Position numbers and translations under genes: made by a program. This document shows, one piece after another, positions 20,005 through 30,680 of a stretch of DNA of 64,000 nt. The DNA is from Prorocentrum cordatum. Taxonomy: Eukaryota; Sar; Dinophyceae; Prorocentrales; Prorocentraceae. Positions within the stretch are counted from its first letter, which is position 1. Each line of letters starts with the position of its first letter. The stretch is taken from the NCBI GenBank assembly GCA_963575745.1, contig CAUYUJ010001395.1:1-64000 (forward strand), read 5' to 3'. A model generated the notes under the pieces. It did not search any database. It was not told the origin of the DNA and saw only the letters and a program-made list of their open reading frames with translations.

Positions 20005-20265
20005 ATCTAATTTGCTTGACTACAAGCCGTATTGTAGTCCATCAAATTGTCACCCCCCTCTGCTTCAGGATGCACCCAATAGCCTCCCCAGAACACCCTC
20101 GGGAGGCAGCTACCCCCAACATCCGCTTCAAACACATCCCACAATCATTCAAAGTAACTCATGACTACAAGCCGTATTGTAGTCAAGCAAATTCTCACAC
20201 CCTATCTGCCCCAGGATGCCCCCAAGAAGCCCTACCAGAAGAGCCCGGGAAATTGACTCATCCGA
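20005..20265. repeat. Tandem pair of about 144 b with a GACTACAA...TTGTAGTC hairpin
   Basis: TGACTACAAGCCGTATTGTA occurs at about 20018 and 20162. The core is an 8 b inverted repeat around GCCGTA. Similarity continues downstream (AAATT(G/C)TCAC, CAGGATGC(A/C)CCCAA), so the whole unit is duplicated once. Confidence 0.75.
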
Positions 20266-20469
20266 TGCCTGACTCATCTTCCCCAGACCTACGGCAGGTT
20301 CGTGTCGTGCTTCGGCGTTGGTTTCTGACACCGCGGGGATGGTTCAACTTTGAACGATCGGCCGTTTCCGAAACGTCCAAATCGTTCCACATCGAACGAT
20401 TCTGGGTCGCCCGCGGCGTTCAAAATTGAACGCCGCTGGCGGGGTCGCCGCCTGGTCGGCACGACGCGA

Positions 20470-21235
20470 ACCTGCCGTAATTCATCCAGTGCCTAAATCA
20501 TCCGATGCCAAACTCATCGGGTGCCAAACTCATCCGTTACCTATTCCGTGCGGTCCGTCACTAAACTTGCTCAGGCCTAATTCATCCAGTGCCTATCTCA
20601 TCCGGTGCTCTATTCATATAATTGTCTTTTCCAGTGCTTTAACTCCAAAGTTAAGCCGAACTCATCCAGCCCGCCTGTCAGTAGGAGGAAAACAGGGAGG
20701 AGGAGAGAAGGTGGAGGACGTGTCGGAGGGAGATAATGAGGATAAAAGGAAAAAGGAGGAGGGGAACGAGGAGGACATGAAGGATGCGGAAGACGAGGAG
20801 CCCAACCCGGGAGCGGTCCAGCGCCGACTCAAGATCTCCTCGCGAGCTTCCGAAAGTTTATGCCTAGGTTGTTTCTTTTTTCTAGACAGCGCAGCTCTTC
20901 AACGAGTCAGTCGAAGAATCTCTGACATCACCACGCTGGCGCCCCCGCAAAGTAAGGAGATCTCACACTATAACGAGAAACGCCAAACTCATCCAGTGCC
21001 AGACTCATCCGGTGCCAGACTCATCCGGTGCCAAACTCATTTGGTGCTAAACTCATCTGGTGCCAAATTCATCTGGTGCCAAACTCATCCAGCTCTTATC
21101 TGATGCTTGTTTCATCTGATGCCTACCTCATCCGGTGACCTGTGTATCCGGTCTAATTCATCCGGTCGCGGTTCACCCGAACCGCGAATCGGATGAGTCG
21201 GAGCGGATGAGTCGCCATCGGATGAATCAGCCAGT
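20470..21235. repeat. Degenerate 16 b minisatellite (CCAAACTCATCCGGTG)
   Basis: Two blocks, about 20478-20660 and 20985-21230, hold TCATCCGGTGCC units with many substitutions. The interval between them (20690-20860) includes a purine-rich stretch whose + frame reads EDVSEGDNEDKRKKEEGNEE, of unknown status. Confidence 0.8.
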
Positions 21236-21465
21236 CTCCCTTTTGTGTTGCCCTTGCAAAAGGTTTTTTGGGGGGCGGCCTTACTATAGGATTCCTGTTG
21301 TGGCGGCCTTTCGAATGGATTGTCATGCGGCGGTCTTGCAAAAAGGATTCCTGCTTTGGAGGCTTCATGTGCGTTCTACAGATAGACAGTGAGGAAGAGA
21401 GAGGAGTATCATAAGGGAGAGGAAGATACATAAACATATGTTAAGAGATGAAGGAAACGAGCTGA

Positions 21466-21852
21466 ACGAACAAACAAGTCAACTTCAACAGATCAACAAA
21501 CCAACGAAGATCGTCCCCAAATAGTCCCAGATGTCCCTCTTACGAGGAGGGGGAGGGAGAGGGACAAAGGGGAAAAGGCGGAGAATGTAGAGGAGGGGGA
21601 GGAGGGGGGAGGAGGGGGGGAGGGAGGAGGGAGGAGGGGGGGAGCACCCCGAGCAGGCGCGAAGACAATCGTGCTTCCCCAGCAGACTCCGACAGGGAGG
21701 CGAAGGACTGGCACGGACTCTTCTCGAAGACCACAGACTGCCCGAAGCTGAAGCTTTCCACAGACCGGAACTTGAAGCGCAAGCCCCCGAACCAGGCCAG
21801 GCGCAGGAAGCGCTCTGACAACCGGAAGGCAAAGAAGACAGCCCCTTCTTGA
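21466..21852 (+). CDS. C-terminal exon of a basic, Lys/Arg-rich protein (hypothetical)
   Basis: The frame is open from after a stop at 21463-21465 to TGA at 21850-21852 and has no in-frame ATG, so it would be an internal-to-terminal exon. After a Gly/Glu/Arg low-complexity part it reads STPSRREDNRASPADSDREA, then KDWHGLFSKTTDCPKLKLST, then NLKRKPPNQARRRKRSDNRK and AKKTAPS. The highly charged tail, AAG-preferring lysine codons and a clean stop make it more coding-like than the opposite strand. The upstream limit is unclear and could be any AG in 21470-21640. No domain is recognised. The basic tail could be nuclear or RNA-binding, which is inference. Confidence 0.42.
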   Translation, partial: TNKQVNFNRSTNQRRSSPNSPRCPSYEEGEGEGQRGKGGECRGGGGGGRRGGGRREEGGSTPSRREDNRASPADSDREAKDWHGLFSKTTDCPKLKLSTDRNLKRKPPNQARRRKRSDNRKAKKTAPS

Positions 21853-22105
21853 ACTGAATTGAGCCCTCCCTTTCCTAGCTGCCTTCCCTCTTGTGTGCAG
21901 GAACAAAAGAAACAATGGTGAGGTTATCAACCGTCCAGCTTTTCACCATTTCGCTGTCTCACCTCTGGCTTCATCCTTCTCGCCTCGTCTCTCCTTGTCC
22001 CCCATCCATCCCTGCTTCTCCGCTGCCATTTAGGGCCCTCGAGCCAGGGCGCCCGGGAAAAGAGCGATCGACGATGCGATCCGAGCCCGTCCTCGATCGA
22101 CAGAG

Positions 22106-22274
22106 GGGGGGGGGGGGGGGAAAGGGGGGGAGAGAGGGGACGAGGGAGGGGAGGAGGAGGAGGGGCAGGAGGAGGAGGGGGAGGGGGAGGGGAGGAGGAG
22201 GAGGAGGAGGAGGAGGAGGAGGAGGAGGAGGAGGAGGAGGAGGAGGAGGAGGAGGAGGAGGAGGAGGGGGAGTA
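22106..22274. repeat. Poly-G and (GGA)n tract
   Basis: Fourteen or more Gs at about 22105-22120, then GGGA/GGA units to 22274. Confidence 0.9.
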
Positions 22275-22435
22275 GGGCTGGGAGAAGGCCACATCGCCGG
22301 AGGTCTGAGGACCTGGGGCCAGCGCTGGCGGGGAAGCAGAGCGGCGCCAGCGCGAGCCGCTGCCGCGACGCGGCGCGAAACCCCTGCTTGGGGCCCCGAA
22401 GCCGCGGCGACGCACCGCGTGGCGGCCTCGCGCGG

Positions 22436-22436
22436 T

Positions 22437-22494
<58 letters not shown>

Positions 22495-22521
22495 TGTCGG
22501 CGGTGGCGGCGGCGGCGTCGA

Positions 22522-22556
<35 letters not shown>

Positions 22557-22614
22557 TCGGCGCCGTCGGCGGCGTCGGCGTCGGCGTCGGCGTCGTCGCC
22601 GGCGTCGGCGTCGT

Positions 22615-22654
<40 letters not shown>

Positions 22655-22736
22655 GGAGGCGTCGGCGGAGGCGGCGGCGTCGTCGGCGTCGTCGTCGGCG
22701 TCGTCGTCGCCGGCGTCGGCGTGGGCGTCGGCGTCG
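22436..22736 (+). repeat. (GTC)n grading into (GTCGGC)n
   Basis: A pure GTC/CGT run to about 22495, followed by GTCGGC hexamers with GCCGTC variants. Every frame is open (Val/Gly, Ser/Ala, or Thr/Pro on minus). Confidence 0.95.
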
Positions 22737-22938
22737 GTAGCATGTCGAACGTGAAAGTGTGCTAATTATGATGGCTGTGGTGTACTCGGGCGCCGAGGCT
22801 CTGCCATCTCAAGCTGAGTCGGACAAACATGGACAAGTGAGAGTCTCAACTGCTGAGCCAAGAACTGATGGAACGGTAGTCGCGGCAAGGGTGAAGAGAT
22901 ATGTCATCACACTGTGTGGGCAGGTGTCGGAGTAGGCG

Positions 22939-23304
22939 TCACATGTTACCACCGTGGTGCCCAGGCCCAGCCGGGTACTCTTGTGGTCCTCGTAGGGGTG
23001 CCTGGTTATCGGTACTTGGTCCTTCTTGATGGGCCTCTGGTGTCCTGTTGTGAGTGTCCCTCGGGTTCGTGCCACCTTTACCTGAGGTCCCGTCGGAGCC
23101 TTGTAGTGTACTGTCGGGGGTCCCTTGAACGCGAGGAGCAAGTTGTGAACCAGTAGGGAGGCCTGCAGAACCTGAGGGACCTTCCGTCGCCGTAGCCGCT
23201 GGGGGTCCGTCGGTGGTAGTTCCCTGAACGATTCCCTGGTTGAGGTCCACGATGTGCCTTCTCCTAGCTCGATACTGCATGGCAAGATCGTGCATCTCTG
23301 TAAA
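22939..23304 (-). CDS. Hydrophilic C-terminal exon (hypothetical)
   Basis: On the minus strand a (CTC)n tract (+ coordinates 23311-23344) ends in CCATCAG. The frame that follows is FTEMHDLAMQYRARRRHIVD then LNQGIVQG then a Gly/Pro/Thr-rich tail, ending HHGGNM and a stop at 22939-22941. This gives 121 codons. The helical, charged start followed by a disordered tail resembles a real exon, and the pyrimidine-AG context supports the strand. No family is recognised. The + strand frames over the same bases are interrupted. Confidence 0.38.
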   Translation of the reverse strand, partial: FTEMHDLAMQYRARRRHIVDLNQGIVQGTTTDGPPAATATEGPSGSAGLPTGSQLAPRVQGTPDSTLQGSDGTSGKGGTNPRDTHNRTPEAHQEGPSTDNQAPLRGPQEYPAGPGHHGGNM

Positions 23305-23504
23305 CTGATGGAGGAGGAGGAGGAGGAGGAGGAGGAGGAGGAGCAGGAAGGGCTTGCCTAGGTCCACTCTGGCCCCCCCGCCGGGGTGCCCCTGGGCGCT
23401 GGGCCACCGCGGGGGGGCTGTGGTGGGGCGCCGATTCCCGGGGCGCCCGAGGGGGCGCGCGGGGGGCCCGCGCGCGGGGGGAGGCCCTCGCGGGTCGGGC
23501 GACG

Positions 23505-23720
23505 GAGGGGACAGACAGGGAGCGGGAGGGGCGCACGACAGCGCCTGCATGCCTCTCGACGCCGCCGCCGGGCGCTCTCCTCGGCACATGTAGCGTTCGC
23601 GCCTCGGGGAGGCGCCGGGGGAGCGACGGAGGGGGCAGAGGGAGCGGGAGGGGCGCACGACGTCCGATGCACGCAGCTGGCGTCGCTGCCGCCGCCTGGC
23701 GCTCTTCTCGGCACAGCGTT
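23505..23720. repeat. Tandem pair of about 115 b in GC-rich DNA
   Basis: GACGGAGGGG(A/G)CAGA...GGGAGCGGGAGGGGCGCACGAC and the following GCCGCCG...GCGCTCT(C/T)CTCGGCACA recur near 23509 and 23625. Confidence 0.7.
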
Positions 23721-24118
23721 CGCGCGGAAGCCAGCTACCCGAGCCGATTCGAGAGCCCTTCCCTTGCTATCCCCCCCTCCTTTTTCGAATTTTCGCCCGA
23801 CCCGATTTCTCCCCCCCCAGACAGAAGAAAGGCGCAGCGCGCACGGGGCACCCCGCACGCAGAGCCGACTGGCGTCACACTTGCCGGCAGTCGTGCGCGC
23901 GAGGCGCTTCACCAGCGAACTTTGTATCAATGTGTGTTTACTGTTTACTGCCTGCTGTGAGATGTGGATGTCCACGCCACGGCACGCGTGCCTTTAGGTT
24001 GAAAGCCTGGGCAGAGGGCGTACGGCGTCTTGCCTGGTCGGTGAGTGGGCAGGGCAACCTGCTTTCGGCCGCGTGCATCTGAACTCCTCTGCAGGTGGGC
24101 CTCTGTTCGCAGAACAAA

Positions 24119-24300
24119 ATCAACCAAAAAGCATAAACTTGTGGCGCTCCGTGCGGATGTCTTGGATCGGCGATTGGGGCCCCTTGGCGGCGCCTCCGGC
24201 GCCGCCCCTGGCGCGCTCCGCGCGCCAGGCGGCCCAGGGCGGATCCGAGAAATTTGCGCGGAGCGCCAAAAGTCTATACTTACATAGTTTTTTGTTTGAT
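24119..24300. mobile_element. Foldback element, family D, copy 2
   Basis: The left arm starts ATCAACCAAAAAGCATAAAC and then GTGGCGCTCC. The right arm is complementary (GGAGCGCCAAAAGTCTATAC...TTTTTTGTTTGAT). It shares the same central palindrome (CCTGGCGCGCTCCGCGCGCC) as copy 1. It is somewhat more diverged than copies 1 and 3. Confidence 0.8.
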
Positions 24301-24312
24301 CTATTTGTTACA

Positions 24313-24838
24313 CTAGGTAGTGCCCCTCGCTCCCACCGTCTCCCCCTCCCGTCCATCCCCATTCCCCCCAGCTTGCAATCCAACCTCCGCCAGCATCCAA
24401 TGGTCTTCAAGCCTGCATGTGTCATATCCCTTTCTGTCCGAGAAGTGATCTTCGACGAGAGCACCAAGCAAATGGCTACAACGTTCCAGATTCCAGATGC
24501 GCTCCTGTGGTTGGAGTTCCATCGGGTGGAGCAGTGACAGCTCCCAGCTCCCACGCGCGTCAAGTAAGTCATGCGCGTTGGCGGCTTCTTTGCCGACGAG
24601 ACCGGAATACAGCGAATCGAGGCACGCTGTGGGCCAGCAGGGCTGCAGTGCCCGTGTAGAGTAGTCTGTGGCCAGCAGTGCCCAGATCAAGCTCCTTCCC
24701 GACGCGTGCCGGTGGACTGCGCAGGCTCTTTTGGCGACATTTGCCCCTCGGCACCTGCCTGCTGAAACAGCTCGGATGTGTTGTATCTGGTGGCCTTCGG
24801 CCCATCCCGACCCCGGTTGTATATAGTATGCATCGTAT
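24313..24838 (-). CDS. Hypothetical protein fragment, minus strand
   Basis: The frame is open from after a TGA near 24838 down to a stop at 24313, about 175 codons. It includes GWAEGHQIQHIRAVSAGRC, GANVAKRACAVHRHASGRSL, IWALLATDYSTRALQPCWP, LDSLYSGLVGKEAANAHDLL and ERIWNLERCSHLLGALVED. Composition is that of a globular protein, with Trp, Cys and mixed charges. It ends 13 b before a foldback element, so the element may have truncated it. No domain is recognised, and no ATG lies near its beginning. Confidence 0.33.
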
Positions 24839-25756
24839 CACACGCTTTCAGGGTCGGCGGCCTGGTGAGTGCCCATGCCAGAGGCCACGTCTTGTTGACC
24901 AATGCAAGCGCTGCTTAAGGAATGATCGCCGTTAGGGTGTTCAGAGTGTTCAAAACGGCCCGAGAGGTTCAAGAGTGAAAGTTAAGGAAGTTTGGGACAT
25001 GAGGAATGAGGAATGAGGATGCCAGGCAGAGTGAGGATGGAGGATGTATGACGGAGTGTCTGGAGGAGGAAATGAGCAGGAGGGAGCAGGAGGGTGAGAA
25101 GACCGAGGGCGAATGCGAGCGGGAAGGAAGGAAGGAAGGAGGGGGGAAGAGGAGGAGGAGGAGGAGGAGGAGGATGAAGTTGCATAAATTCCAGGGGGAC
25201 CGCGCCCAGAGGGGCAGATAAAGAAGCGCGATACTTTGAGTCGCCGCTGACAGTTGCTCGTAGCGCGATTCTTGAATAGTGCGGAAGACATCGCTGGCTA
25301 TTTTTGGCACACCAGTTCCGTCCGAGATAGTTGGTGGGGCGAGGCTTCTGGGGCCTGGGAGGGGGCATGGAGGGGCACACGTATTTCCCCCAGCGCGACA
25401 AATTGTTTGATACCCTCGGATTTGTTCGTTTCCCAGTGGTTTCACATTACACCGATGTGTCTTCCAAAGAGGTTCGAGGAAAGGGAGGAAGCGGGAGGGG
25501 GGATCATGGACAGTAGAGAGAGTAGGGGTGAGGGACAGGGAAGCGGAGGACGAGGAGGAGGGGGAGGCTGGAAGAGGCCAGAGGCCCCGACCAGATGCCA
25601 AAGAGACATCGCGACATGCACTCATTGTGCTGCGATAGGGGTTGATCCTGCGCCAGTACTTACGTGAAGGCGCGCGAAGCGCGCGTGGTTATATGTGTGT
25701 GAAGGGGAATCCAAACCGTGAGTAGCTTTTCGCTTAACCGTGAGTGGCTTTTCGCT
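24839..25756. other. No supported gene; short (GGA)n at 25150-25174
   Basis: A + frame from 25254 (LVARFLNSAEDIAGYFWHTS, then VRDSWWGEASGAWEG) is open for 137 codons and ends at 25667. Its upstream context is repetitive and it has no motif, so I leave it unassigned. Confidence 0.4.
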
Positions 25757-26074
25757 TAACCGTGAGTGATTGAGTGCACGCTGTGAGCGCACGCTGTGTT
25801 GAGTGTACGCTGTGAGTGCACGCTGTGAGTGCACGCTGTGTTGAGTGTACGCTGTGAGCCCACGCTGTGAGCGCACGCTGTGAGCCCACGCTGTGAGCCC
25901 ACGCTGTGAGTGCACGCTGTGAGCCCATGCTGTGAGTGCACGCTGTGTTGAGTGCACGCCGTGAGCCCACGCTGTGGGCCCACGCTGTGAGCCCACGCTG
26001 TGAGCCCACGCTGTGAGCCTACTCTGTGAGCCCACGCTGTGAGCCCGTGCTGTGAGTGCACGCTGTGAGCCCAC
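25757..26074 (+). repeat. 13 b minisatellite (CACGCTGTGAGCC), forward block
   Basis: Tandem CACGCTGTGAGCC, CACGCTGTGAGTG and CACGCTGTGTTGAGTG units. The reverse complement of the same unit appears at 27019-27125. Confidence 0.92.
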
Positions 26075-26960
26075 GCAACACACACGCAACACACCGCACA
26101 CGCAACACAGCACACGCGCAACACACCACACGCAACACACCGCACGCAACACACCACACGCAACACTCCGACACCACACGCAACACACCACACGCAACGC
26201 ACCACACGCAACACTCCGCACGCAACACCACACGCAACACACCACACGCCACACACACGACACGCAACAGACCGCGCGCAACACACCACACGCAACACAC
26301 CACACCCAAAACACCACACGCCACACACGACACGCAACGCACCACACGCAACACACCACACGCAACACACCACACACCACACACATACACACTTCACGCA
26401 ACACACCACACGCAACACACCACATGCCACACACCACACGCAAGACACCACACGCACACACGACACGCAACATGCCGCACGCAACACTCCACACGCAACA
26501 CACCACACGCAACACACCACACGCACACACACACACACCACCCGCAATACACCACACGCAACACACGACACACAACACACCACACGCCACACACAACACA
26601 CCGCACACCACACACCACACCGCACACCTCACACCTCCCACACCACACACACCACCCACCACCACCCACCACAGACCACCCACCACGCACCACACAGCAC
26701 CCACTACGCATCACACACCACTCACCATACACCACACACCGCCCACCGCACACCGCACATCGCACAACGCACAACACCCACCACGCACACACGCACACAC
26801 ACAGCCCACTACCCCACCACCACAACCACCACCACCGCCAACGATACCGCCACCACCAACGCCACCACCACCACCACCACAATCACCGCCACCACCACTC
26901 CCACCACCGCTACCACCACACACAAACGCACGAACACACACACACACACACACCACAGAG
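26075..26960 (+). repeat. (ACACCACACGCA)n then (CACCAC)n tracts
   Basis: A 14 b-like ACACACCACACGCA array (26075-26640) grades into CACACCACCACC repeats up to about 26960. It is strand-asymmetric: almost only A and C, with some G, on the + strand. Confidence 0.92.
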
Positions 26961-27018
26961 AAAATCACGCCTGGACCGCGCGGAGAAATCCAGCGCGTAA
27001 GCAATTCGAGATTCCGTC

Positions 27019-27425
27019 GGGCCCACAGCGTGCACTCACAGCGTGCGCTCACGGTCTTTCTCACCAGTTGGTGCGCAGCATGCGTTCACAGCGTGCATTC
27101 ACAGCGTGCGCTCACAGCGTGATTGGCTCACGCTCCTGTGCGTGCCCGCCGTGGTGAGCGAGCCCACGCTGTGAGCCCACGCTCTGAGTCCACTCTGTGA
27201 GCCTACGCTGTGAGCCCACGCCGCAAGCCCACGCTATGAGCCCACGCCGCGACCCACGCCGCGAGCCCATGCTGTGAGCCCACGCTGTGAGCCCACGCTG
27301 TGAGCCCACGCTGTGAGTGCACGCTGTGAGCGCATGCTGCGAGCGCAGGCTGTGCGAGCGCGCTCATCCGCTCAGCGAGCCCTCGACGCCGCGTGCACTC
27401 ACAGCGTGCACTCACCGCAGCGTTA
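27019..27425. repeat. 13 b minisatellite, inverted, forward and inverted blocks
   Basis: 27019-27125 carries CAGCGTG(C/A)(A/G)CTCA units (reverse orientation). 27155-27345 carries GAGCCCACGCTGT units (forward), and 27390-27420 is reverse again. Together with 25757-26074 this makes large inverted repeats. Confidence 0.88.
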
Positions 27426-27429
27426 TCTG

Positions 27430-27931
27430 GCGCCACGGAGAGTGTCCAAGTTCAGTTCCCAGGAGGCCCGGATTCATAGATGTATCATTCGGTGCTCGGC
27501 GTTTTTCGCGTTCTGGCCATCTCGGGCTCTTCACAACCTCACACGCCCCCAAAAGGCGCCAACGAGGCGCCAAAACGGCTCCCGAGCACCTCCCACATGG
27601 ACTTTGGGCGGCTCCATGGGCCCCTCGTGGGCGCGCTCCTCGGGCCTCCCGGTTTTTCCCCCGGGAGGCCCTGGAGACGGCCAGGATCGGCGCACGAGGG
27701 CCCACGATGGGCCCAAGGTGGACCCAGCACGGCCCAGGATACGGCCGCAGCATTGCACAGAAGCGTCTCAGATGCTCCCAGTTCTTCCGAACTGACACCC
27801 AGGAGGCCCGAGCGCACATAGATTCATCATTAGTTGTTCGGCGTTTTTCCCCACATGATTCGTGGGGTTCTGGTTTTCTTCCCTGCCGCGGCGCACCCGC
27901 GTCTCCTCCTCCCCTCTCTCCCCTTATTACA
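27430..27931. repeat. Diverged direct repeat pair, no gene
   Basis: CCCAGGAGGCCCG...CATAGAT(G/T)(T/C)ATCATT...TCGGCGTTTTTC occurs at about 27459-27512 and 27800-27855. Between them lie GGGCCC-rich units of the kind found in the CTTGGGGGCC arrays. Frames up to 233 codons are open by composition. Confidence 0.6.
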
Positions 27932-28005
27932 CAGCGCAGCACAGCACAGCACAGCACAGCACAGCACAGCACAGCACAGCACAGCACAGCACATCACAGC
28001 ACATG
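27932..28005 (+). repeat. (CACAG)n pentanucleotide repeat
   Basis: CAGCACAGCACAGCACAGCA over about 70 b, immediately before the 90 b array. Confidence 0.95.
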
Positions 28006-28009
28006 CACA

Positions 28010-29757
28010 GCAGCGTAGGGGGTGCGTAGGGGCTGGTCTCTCACCGCGGCCGCTACCCGTGACGGTCGTCCAGGGCACAGCAGGCATGGCATATTCTCGA
28101 CACCATAGGGGTGCGCAAGGGGTGGTCTCTCACCGCGGCCGCTATCCGTGACGGTCGCCCAGGGCACAGCAGGCATGACATGTTCTCGGCACCATAGGGG
28201 GTGCGCAGGGGGTGGTCTCTCACCGCGGCCGCTATCCATGACGGTCGCCCAGGCACAGCAGGCATGGCATGTTCTCGACACCATAGGGGGTGCGCAGGGG
28301 TGGTCTCTCACCGCGGCCGCTATCCGTGAGGGCAGGCATGCATATTCTCGACACCGCAGGGGTGACCGCGGCCGCTATCCGTGACGGTCGTCCAGGGCAC
28401 AGCAGGCATGGCATATTCTCGACACCGTAGGGGGTGCGCAAGGGGTGGTCTCTTACCGCGGCCGCTATCCGTGACGGTCGTCCAGGGCACAGCAGGCATG
28501 GCATATTCTCGACACCATAGGGGGTGCGCAGGGGGTGGTCTCTCACCGCGGCCGCTATCCGTGACGGTCGTCCAGGGCACAGCAGGCATGGCATATTCTC
28601 GACACCATAGGGGGTGCGCAGGGGGTGGTCTCTCACCGCGGCCGCTATCCGTGACGGTCGTCCAGGGCACAGCAGGCATGGCATATTCTCGACACCATAG
28701 GGGGTGCGCAGGGGGTGGTCTCTCACCGCGGCCGCTATCCGTGACGGTCGTCCAGGGCACAGCAGGCATGGCATATTCTCGACACCATAGGGGGTGCGCA
28801 GGGGGTGGTCTCTCACCGCGGCCGCTATCCGTGACGGTCGTCCAGGGCACAGCAGGCATGGCATATTCTCGACACCATAGGGGGTGCGCAGGGGGTGGTC
28901 TCTCACCGCGGCCGCTATCCGTGACGGTCGTCCAGGGCACAGCAGGCATGGCATATTCTCGACACCATAGGGGGTGCGCAGGGGGTGGTCTCTCACCGCG
29001 GCCGCTATCCGTGACGGTCGTCCAGGGCACAGCAGGCATGGCATATTCTCGACACCATAGGGGGTGCGCAGGGGGTGGTCTCTCACCGCGGCCGCTATCC
29101 GTGACGGTCGTCCAGGGCACAGCAGGCATGGCATATTCTCGACACCATAGGGGGTGCGCAGGGGGTGGTCTCTCACCGCGGCCGCTATCCGTGACGGTCG
29201 TCCAGGGCACAGCAGGCATGGCATATTCTCGACACCATAGGGGGTGCGCAGGGGGTGGTCTCTCACCGCGGCCGGTGACGGTCGTCCAGGGCACAGCAGG
29301 CATGGCATATTCTCGGGGGGTGCGCAAGGGGTGGTCTCGCGGCCGCTATCGTGACGGTCGTGACGGTCGTCCAGGGCACAGCAGGCATGGCATATTCTCG
29401 ACACCATAGGGGGGTGCGCAGGGGGTGGTCTCTCACCGCGGCCGCTATCCGTGACGGTCGTCCAGGGCACAGCAGGCATGGCATATTCTCGACAGCGTAG
29501 GGGGTGCGCAAGGGGTGGTCTCTCACCGCGGCCGCTATCCGTGACGGTCGTCCAGGGCACAGCAGGCATGGCAGATTCTCGACACCACAGGGGGTGCGCA
29601 GGGGGTGGTCTCTCACCGCGGCCGCTATCCGTGACGGTCGTCCAGGGCACAGCAGGCATGACATATTCTCGACACCATAAGGGGGTGCGCAGGGGGTGGT
29701 CTCTCACCGCGGCCGCTATCCATGACGGTCGCCCAGGGCACAGCGGTATCGGCGGGG
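28010..29757. repeat. 90 b minisatellite, about 19 units, each with a NotI site
   Basis: The unit runs GTGACGGTCGTCCAGGGCAC ... ACACCATAGGGGGTGCGCAG ... ACCGCGGCCGCTATCC and is 90 b long. Units between about 28471 and 29270 are essentially identical, while the edge units carry deletions (28340-28370, 29270-29370). Because 90 is divisible by three and the unit lacks stops in some frames, a 342-codon + frame (28381-29409) and a 570-codon minus frame (28232-29944) are open. Loss of frame in the edge units argues against a repeat protein, but one cannot be excluded. Confidence 0.95.
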
Positions 29758-29854
29758 CAACGGCCACCAACATCATTCTCACATGCTTCACTTCAGCTCT
29801 CATCTCTCCAGCCATCATAAAAGTATGTGGGGCTCCTCGGTAGCGTAATTCGTA

Positions 29855-30280
29855 TATGGCCATCTCGGGACGCCCCGTATATGGCCATTTCGGGACGCCC
29901 CAGAAGCCTCTCGGGATGGCCAAGAGGCTTCTCGGGACGCCCAAGAAGCCTCCCGGGAAGAGGCCTCGGGAGACTCAAGGAGTCACTCGGGACGTCCAAG
30001 AAGACTCCCGCGAGACCCAAGAGCTTCCGCGAGACCCACGAAAGAAGTCTCCCGCGAGACCCAAGAGCTTCCGCGAGGCCCAAGAAAGAAACCTCCCGCG
30101 AGGCCCAAGAGGCCTCTCGGGAGGCCGACGAAGCTTTCCGGGAGGCCCATGAATCCTTTCGGGGGGCCCAAGAGGCTCTTCGGAAGACCTAGCAAAAGAC
30201 CCTTGCGGGAGACCCAAGAAGCTTCGCGGAACGCCCGAGAAGCCTCCCAGGAGGTCCAAGGGGCCTCCCCGGACGTCCAA
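29855..30280. repeat. Degenerate minisatellite CTCGGGACGCCCAAGAAGC
   Basis: Units of 24-30 b around (C/T)CCCG(G/C)GA(C/G)(G/A)CCCAAGA(A/G)GC. The minus strand reads as a degenerate LLGRPEKPLG-type repeat peptide, with no other support for coding. Confidence 0.8.
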
Positions 30281-30499
30281 GAAGCACACCACAGCAGTTC
30301 TTCACATCAATGCTGAGGAAACGTTGGAACGCTTCGACAGACATTGAAACTAGCCTCCAGGGATTAAGCCCCTCTGCTGGGGATTTAACCTTCCGCCGAG
30401 GATTTCCTTTCTCGCCCCGGGAGGGGTCTGGGGACCGATTTTGAGCGGATTTGGCATCATCCCCCCCCTGACCGACTGTCTGGGGTCCCAACCAGAGTT

Positions 30500-30680
30500 C
30501 AGACCCCCCGTCCGCCTCCAACGCAGTGGCGGGCGGGTCGCGGACGGGTCGCGGGCGGGTCGCGGGCGAGGACCGCGACGACAACGCAGCAACGCAACAG
30601 CAATCCGCGCCGCGGATCCCCGCTTCAGCCACGCACCCGCGCGCACCCGGGGGCGCATGACCGTTCGGCCCCCTCGCTCT
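30500..30680. repeat. Diverged third copy of the 37-38 kb duplication end
   Basis: GGGTCGCGGGCGGGTCGCGG, then GACGACAACGCAGCAACGCA, then AATCCGC(G)CCGCGGA...TCAGCCACGCACCC...ATGACCGTTCGGCCCCCTC parallels 37550-37760 and 38160-38306 in the same order. The minus strand carries a conserved peptide (RGADCCC here, RGADSCCC there). Confidence 0.7.

Noticed and set aside
22030-22765. Thr/Pro-rich minus frame and Val/Gly-rich + frame
   Set aside because: They come from (GTC)n/(GTCGGC)n repeats open in every frame.
26052-27122. 356-codon Thr/His-rich + frame
   Set aside because: It is made of ACACCACACGCA repeats; the composition alone keeps it open.
28010-29757. CRISPR-like appearance of the regular 90 b array
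   Set aside because: There are no unique spacers (whole units are repeated), the setting is eukaryotic, and there are no cas genes.
28232-29944. 570-codon minus-strand frame with a 30-residue repeat
   Set aside because: It is open because the 90 b unit is divisible by three. The + strand is open as well, and the edge units lose frame.
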